Of a stretch of 64,000 nt of DNA, positions 59,831 to 64,000 are shown in pieces (within the stretch, counting starts at the first letter, position 1; the number at the start of each line of letters is the position of its first letter). The translations under genes and the position numbers were made by a program. Source of the stretch: Halopenitus persicus (lineage in GTDB: Archaea; Halobacteriota; Halobacteria; Halobacteriales; Haloferacaceae); contig NZ_FNPC01000002.1 of the NCBI RefSeq assembly GCF_900107205.1, positions 372,001 to 436,000 of the forward strand. Reading direction: 5' to 3'. Below the pieces are notes generated by a model that had not been told where the DNA came from, searched no databases, and saw only the letters and a list, made by a program, of their open reading frames with translations.

Positions 59831-62182
59831 ATGAGCAACGAGAAGGACGAGAACGAGCGCTCCAGCGAGCACGGGGCACCCCCCTCCGAGGAGGGCGATC
59901 CGGCGGCGCCAGCCGACCGCGAGAGCGGCGGCGACGACCGCGGACGTCCGGACGCGGACGGGGACGCATCCGAGGAACCGACCGACCAGGGCCGGAACGG
60001 CGACCGAAACGAGGCCGACGATCGGCCAGCTGACGGTTCGGCCGCCGACGATCGGCCCGACCACGACCGGCCGACCGGAACCGGTTCCGAGGAGGACTCC
60101 GACGGGATGATCTATCCCGGGCCCGACTCGAACGGCGCGCTCACGACCGAGATATCGGAGGACGTCCCCCACGAGGAAGCGGGCCCCGACGCGGACCGGG
60201 ACCCCGGGGAGCCCGAGGACGACCGACCGTCGATCGAGGAGCTCGGCAGCGACGTGGAGGTCCACGGCGCCGAGGTCGAGGAGGACCCCGACGAGGACGA
60301 CCTCCTCGGCGGCCTCAAGGTCGATTCGACCGAGGACATCGAGATCCCCGACCGGCTCGTCGACCAGGTCATCGGGCAGGAACACGCCCGCGACGTCATC
60401 ATCAAGGCGGCCAAGCAGCGCCGCCACGTGATGATGATCGGCTCGCCGGGGACCGGCAAGTCGATGCTCGCGAAGGCGATGGCCGAGATGCTCCCGAAGG
60501 AGGAGCTGCAGGACGTCCTCGTCTACCACAACCCCGACGACGGGAACAACCCGAAGGTCCGGACGGTTCCCGCCGGCAAGGGCGAACAGATCGTCGACGC
60601 CCACAAGGAGGAGGCCCGCAAGCGCAACCAGATGCGCAGCTTCCTGATGTGGATCATCATCGCCGTCGTGCTGGGCTACGCGCTCATCATCGCCGGCCAG
60701 ATCCTCCTCGGCATCATCGCGGCCGGCGTCATCTGGCTCGCGTTCCGGTACATGAACCGCGGGTCGGACGCGATGATCCCGAACCTGCTCGTCAACAACG
60801 CGGACACGAAGACCGCCCCGTTCGAGGACGCGACCGGCGCCCACGCCGGCGCGCTGCTGGGCGACGTCCGCCACGACCCCTTCCAGTCCGGCGGGATGGA
60901 GACGCCCTCCCACGACCGCGTGGAGGCGGGCGCCATCCACACGGCGAACAAGGGCGTGCTGTTCATCGACGAGATCAACACCCTCGACATCCGCAGCCAG
61001 CAGCACCTGATGACGGCGATCCAGGAGGGCGAGTTCTCGATCACCGGCCAGTCCGAGCGCTCCTCGGGCGCGATGGTCCAGACCGAGCCCGTCCCCACGG
61101 ACTTCGTGATGATCGCCGCCGGGAACCTGGACGCGATGGAGAACATGCACCCGGCGCTGCGCTCCCGGATCAAGGGGTACGGCTACGAGGTGTATATGGA
61201 GGACACCATCGAGGACACCCCCGAGATGCGCCGGAAGTACGCCCGCTTCGTGGCACAGGAGGTCTCCAACGACGGGCGGCTCCCCGAGTTCACCGCGGAG
61301 GCGATCGAGGAGGTCATCCTCGAGGCGAAGCGCCGCGCCGGCCGGAAGGGCCACCTGACGCTGCTGTTCCGGAACCTCGGCGGGCTCGTCCGCGTGGCGG
61401 GCGACATCGCCCGCGGTGAGGGCGCGGAGTACACCACCCGCGACCACGTGCTCCAGGCGAAGGGGCGCTCCCGCTCGATCGAACAGCAGCTCGCCGACGA
61501 CTTCATCGAGCGCCGGAAGGATTACGAGCTGCAGGTCTCGGAGGGCTACGTCGTCGGCCGCGTCAACGGCCTCGCCGTGATGGGCGAGGACTCCGGCATT
61601 ATGCTGCCCGTGATGGCCGAGGTCACGCCCTCCCAGGGCCCCGGCGAGGTGATCGCCACCGGCCAGCTCAAGGAGATGGCCCAGGAGGCGGTCTCGAACG
61701 TCTCGGCGATCATCAAGAAGTTCTCCGACGAGAACATCTCCGAGAAGGACATCCACATCCAGTTCGTCCAGACCGGCCAGCAGGGCGTCGACGGCGACTC
61801 CGCGTCCATCACGGTCGCGACCGCCGTCATCTCAGCGTTGGAGAACGTCGGCGTCGACCAGAACCTGGCGATGACGGGCTCGCTGTCGGTCCGGGGCGAC
61901 GTCCTCCCGGTCGGCGGCGTCACCCACAAGATCGAGGCCGCGGCCAAGGCCGGCTGTGACCGGGTCATCATCCCGGCAGCCAACGAACAGGACGTGATGA
62001 TCGAGGACGAGTACGAGGAGATGATCGAGGTCATCCCCGTCAGCCACATCAGCGAGGTGCTCGACATCGCGCTGGAGGGCGAGGGGGAGAAGGACTCGCT
62101 CGTCTCCCGGCTCAAGTCGATCACCGGATCGGCGCTGAAGGAACAGGGCGTCGCGAACCCCTCCAACCCGAGCCCGCAGTAG
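59831..62182 (+). CDS. lonB: Archaeal LonB membrane protease
   Basis: A 783-aa ATP-dependent protease. The first ~130 residues are acidic and disordered. Walker A GSPGTGKS begins near residue 202. Two membrane helices (SFLMWIIIAVVLGYALIIAG and ILLGIIAAGVIWLAF, about 276-312) are inserted within the AAA+ domain as in archaeal LonB; Walker B is GVLFIDEIN. The Ser657-Lys700 catalytic dyad is 43 residues apart, as in bacterial Lon. It degrades misfolded and regulatory proteins at the membrane and is essential in Haloferax. The promoter candidate AAGTATATC lies about 45 nt upstream. Confidence 0.96.
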   Translation: MSNEKDENERSSEHGAPPSEEGDPAAPADRESGGDDRGRPDADGDASEEPTDQGRNGDRNEADDRPADGSAADDRPDHDRPTGTGSEEDSDGMIYPGPDSNGALTTEISEDVPHEEAGPDADRDPGEPEDDRPSIEELGSDVEVHGAEVEEDPDEDDLLGGLKVDSTEDIEIPDRLVDQVIGQEHARDVIIKAAKQRRHVMMIGSPGTGKSMLAKAMAEMLPKEELQDVLVYHNPDDGNNPKVRTVPAGKGEQIVDAHKEEARKRNQMRSFLMWIIIAVVLGYALIIAGQILLGIIAAGVIWLAFRYMNRGSDAMIPNLLVNNADTKTAPFEDATGAHAGALLGDVRHDPFQSGGMETPSHDRVEAGAIHTANKGVLFIDEINTLDIRSQQHLMTAIQEGEFSITGQSERSSGAMVQTEPVPTDFVMIAAGNLDAMENMHPALRSRIKGYGYEVYMEDTIEDTPEMRRKYARFVAQEVSNDGRLPEFTAEAIEEVILEAKRRAGRKGHLTLLFRNLGGLVRVAGDIARGEGAEYTTRDHVLQAKGRSRSIEQQLADDFIERRKDYELQVSEGYVVGRVNGLAVMGEDSGIMLPVMAEVTPSQGPGEVIATGQLKEMAQEAVSNVSAIIKKFSDENISEKDIHIQFVQTGQQGVDGDSASITVATAVISALENVGVDQNLAMTGSLSVRGDVLPVGGVTHKIEAAAKAGCDRVIIPAANEQDVMIEDEYEEMIEVIPVSHISEVLDIALEGEGEKDSLVSRLKSITGSALKEQGVANPSNPSPQ

Positions 62183-62213
62183 GGCTCGTCCCCGACGGCC
62201 CTCGCCTTTTCGT

Positions 62214-63005
62214 ATGCCGAACTGGACCGGTTTCACGCTCGCGATCGCCGTTCTCACGCTCGTTCTGCTGGGACTGACTCGTCGGTCGCAGGCCGTACTG
62301 GAGAACGTCCGGGTCGTCGACGACGTGACCTCACGGACCGCGCCCGGTTCGAATCACGACGCTGATTCGAATTCCGGCGTGCGTTCCGATCCGTCGCCGA
62401 CGATCACCACGCGACTGCTCCTGGCGAACGTCGCGGTCTCACAGGGCCTGTTCCTGGCCGCGGTCGTGGCGCTCGTGTGGTGGTACGACGTGCCGGCAGC
62501 GACCCTCGGTCTCCCGGCGGACCCGATCGCCGTCCGTTCGGTCGGATACGGCGTCCTCGCGGGGGCCGCCGTGGCCGTTCTGAACGAACTCGGCGCGGGG
62601 ATCGGTCGCCGGGTCGGGCTTCCGGGGCCGGAACGACTCCGGGAGTCGCTGGCGCCGACGGACGCGGTCGAGTGGGCGGTGCTGCTCGTGGTCGTCCTGC
62701 CGACGATCGCCGTCTTCGAGGAGCTGCTGTTTCGCGGCGTGCTCATCGGCGCGTTCGCGACCGGACTGGGGATCGATCCGTGGCTGCTGGTCGTCGGATC
62801 CGCGATCGTGTTCGGGATCGGGCACGGCGCGCAGGGACGCCTCGGCGTGGTCGTGACCGCCGTCCTCGGAACGGTTCTCGGCGGCCTCTTCGTCCGCTCC
62901 GGATCCCTCGTGGTCGTGATCGTGGCCCACTACGTCATCAACGCGGTCGAATTCGTCGTCCACGAAGGACCCGGTCCGGACATCGGCACGTGGTTCGGTC
63001 GGTGA
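62214..63005 (+). CDS. CPBP (CAAX/Abi) family intramembrane metalloprotease
   Basis: A 263-aa membrane protein with about seven helices. FEELLFRGVL carries the EExxxR motif, HGAQG and HYVINAV provide the other conserved His/Asn residues of the ABI/CPBP fold. Such proteins cleave prenylated or other membrane substrates, or act in bacteriocin immunity. It starts 31 nt after lonB on the same strand, likely co-transcribed. Confidence 0.85.
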   Translation: MPNWTGFTLAIAVLTLVLLGLTRRSQAVLENVRVVDDVTSRTAPGSNHDADSNSGVRSDPSPTITTRLLLANVAVSQGLFLAAVVALVWWYDVPAATLGLPADPIAVRSVGYGVLAGAAVAVLNELGAGIGRRVGLPGPERLRESLAPTDAVEWAVLLVVVLPTIAVFEELLFRGVLIGAFATGLGIDPWLLVVGSAIVFGIGHGAQGRLGVVVTAVLGTVLGGLFVRSGSLVVVIVAHYVINAVEFVVHEGPGPDIGTWFGR

Positions 63006-63008
63006 GGG

Positions 63009-63082
63009 CGCCGCTTGCTTCTCGCACCGCTTGCTTCTCGCTCCACCTTGTTTCGCTCCGCCTTGTTTTGCTCCGCCGTGCC
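63009..63082. repeat. Imperfect 16-17-bp tandem repeat
   Basis: About four degenerate units related to CGCTTGCTTCTCGCTC/CGCCTTGTTTTGCTC fill the convergent gap between the CPBP gene and pantoate kinase. Confidence 0.65.
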
Positions 63083-63946
63083 TCACTCCGCCGTGTCGTC
63101 CGTCCCGCACACCCGTGAGCCGCCGGGATGGACGCGGCAGACGGTCGGATCGTAGCCGGCGTCGGAGAGACCGGTCCCGAGCGCGAAGACGGTTCGCCCG
63201 AGCATCGCCATCGACGCCTCGCCGCCGACGTCGTCGACCAGGTCGATCGCCTCCGCGACCGGCGGAACGAGCAGCCCGGCTTCCCGTGCGAACGTCCGTG
63301 AGGCGTCCATCAGCGTCTCCAGCGTCGGATCCGCTTCCACGGTCGTCAACGCACGTTCGCCGGCGGCCGAGAGGTCGGCAGTGTCGTCGGCAAGGACCGA
63401 CTCCGTCGAAAGCTCGCCGAAGGTGACGTACTCGATGCGGGCGGTCGCCGGGACGCCGTCGAGCGCCCCGTACCCGGGAGCACCCGGTTCGAGGCGGATC
63501 GGGATCCCGCCACGCGCCTGCGCGACGACGTCACCGAGTCCGGTTCCGGCCTCGATCTCGGCGGCGTGGGCGGTCCGAATCAGGTCGTTTTCCGACCGGC
63601 CGGCCTCGAGTGCGTCGGCGGCCGCCAGCGCGGTCCCCAGCGCCGCCGCCCCCGAAACGCCGAATCCGGCGCCGAGCGGAAGGTCGGTCTCGATCGCGAC
63701 GCGTGCGTCGACGTCCAGCTTCGACAGAACGAGCGTCACCGGTTCGATCGTCGTCGACTCGCCGTTCACGGTCTGGGTCGGCGTCTCGCCCGGCTCGGCG
63801 ACCGGATCGACGGTGACCGTCACGCCGTCCGAAATCGTGACTCCCGCACCGCGGGATCCGGCGGCGTGAACGACCTCGTCCGGATGGGCGCTGAAGAACG
63901 CCGTGACGTGTCCGGGGACGAACGCGCTCGATCGATCGTCGGTCAT
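63083..63946 (-). CDS. Pantoate kinase (archaeal GHMP kinase)
   Basis: A 287-aa COG1829 GHMP kinase. LPLGAGFGVSGAAALGTALA (about 89-108) is the ATP-binding glycine/serine loop; AFVPGHVTAFFSAHPDEV at the N-terminus and GLGDVVAQARGGIPIRLEPG are family blocks. It phosphorylates pantoate, the step before the phosphopantothenate synthetase encoded at 7798-8619. The start MTDDRSSAFVPGHVT matches family N-termini. Confidence 0.92.
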   Translation of the reverse strand: MTDDRSSAFVPGHVTAFFSAHPDEVVHAAGSRGAGVTISDGVTVTVDPVAEPGETPTQTVNGESTTIEPVTLVLSKLDVDARVAIETDLPLGAGFGVSGAAALGTALAAADALEAGRSENDLIRTAHAAEIEAGTGLGDVVAQARGGIPIRLEPGAPGYGALDGVPATARIEYVTFGELSTESVLADDTADLSAAGERALTTVEADPTLETLMDASRTFAREAGLLVPPVAEAIDLVDDVGGEASMAMLGRTVFALGTGLSDAGYDPTVCRVHPGGSRVCGTDDTAE

Positions 63947-63956
63947 TCGAATGGAG

Positions 63957-64000
63957 TTACGGACTGAGCCGCTGGCGGTCGCGCGGGAACAGCACCGCCT
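63957..64000 (-). CDS. Possible C-terminal end of an upstream gene
   Basis: The last 44 bases read, on the minus strand, as AVLFPRDRQRLSP followed by TAA, 10 nt before the pantoate kinase ATG. Composition is gene-like, and same-strand close spacing suggests an operon partner whose body lies beyond the window. Too short to identify. Confidence 0.35.
   Translation of the reverse strand, partial: AVLFPRDRQRLSP

Overview
The window looks like chromosomal DNA of a halophilic archaeon (class Halobacteria, probably a Halorubrum relative). It is very GC-rich, and the proteins are acidic with Asp/Glu-rich linkers. The genes are archaeal in type: L15e, EF-1alpha, EF-2, S7/S12/S10, LonB, TiaS, UbaA, NcsA, archaeal NadM, DHQ synthase II, and the archaeal pantoate kinase and phosphopantothenate synthetase. 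Many genes have a TATA-like box about 25-30 nt before the start codon, as expected for haloarchaeal leaderless mRNAs. No rRNA, CRISPR array, IS element or integrase was seen. The genus is an inference.

Layout. 1-6.3 kb: a truncated MBL-fold gene, a radical SAM protein, MscS, a CNNM/CorC protein, a zinc-ribbon/Hsp20 pair and an LLM-like protein. 6.7-14 kb: a glutathionyl-hydroquinone reductase-like protein, phosphopantothenate synthetase, an MGMT homologue lacking the active-site Cys, then trpCBA and DHQ synthase II. 14-25.3 kb: a catabolic-looking cluster with an HDAC-type deacetylase, M20 hydrolase, complete Liv-type ABC transporter, amidase and GNAT on one strand, and a divergent class III aminotransferase. 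25.5-36.6 kb: housekeeping genes (L15e, UbaA, an aspartoacylase-like enzyme, TiaS, a COG1395-type regulator, glutaredoxin, purine permease, PRTase-HTH regulator, prenyl synthase, PUA protein, RNase R). 36.7-43 kb: a FAD amine/amino-acid oxidase, an orphan protein, a sodium symporter with a 53-aa membrane partner, and a qNOR-type nitric oxide reductase. 43-46.8 kb: DUF2062, a small orphan, and a PgsB/PgsC polyglutamate pair with unusual domain structure. 46.8-47.5 kb: tRNA-Ala(CGC) among partial tRNA copies and direct repeats. 47.5-54.7 kb: the str-type translation genes S10, EF-1alpha, EF-2, S7 and S12, interrupted by a thioesterase and a zincin-like orphan. 54.9-64 kb: small conserved proteins, NcsA, an SDR, NadM, LonB, a CPBP membrane protease and pantoate kinase.

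How genes may work together. The 14-25 kb cluster reads as uptake of a substrate by the Tat-lipoprotein/Liv system, amide or acyl cleavage by three hydrolases of different folds, and removal of the freed amine by the aminotransferase; the substrate is unknown. UbaA and NcsA are the E1-like and PP-loop partners of archaeal tRNA 2-thiolation. Pantoate kinase and phosphopantothenate synthetase are consecutive steps of archaeal CoA synthesis, encoded about 55 kb apart. The purine permease lies beside a PRTase-HTH regulator that may sense purine/PRPP status.

The most unusual items are the YegP-like domain fused to PgsB together with an internally duplicated PgsC; the amide/acyl-amine cluster; the repeat-rich tRNA-Ala locus; the Cys-to-Asp MGMT homologue; and two small membrane proteins around 40 kb. 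Many intergenic gaps hold short tandem repeats, each with its own unit sequence.
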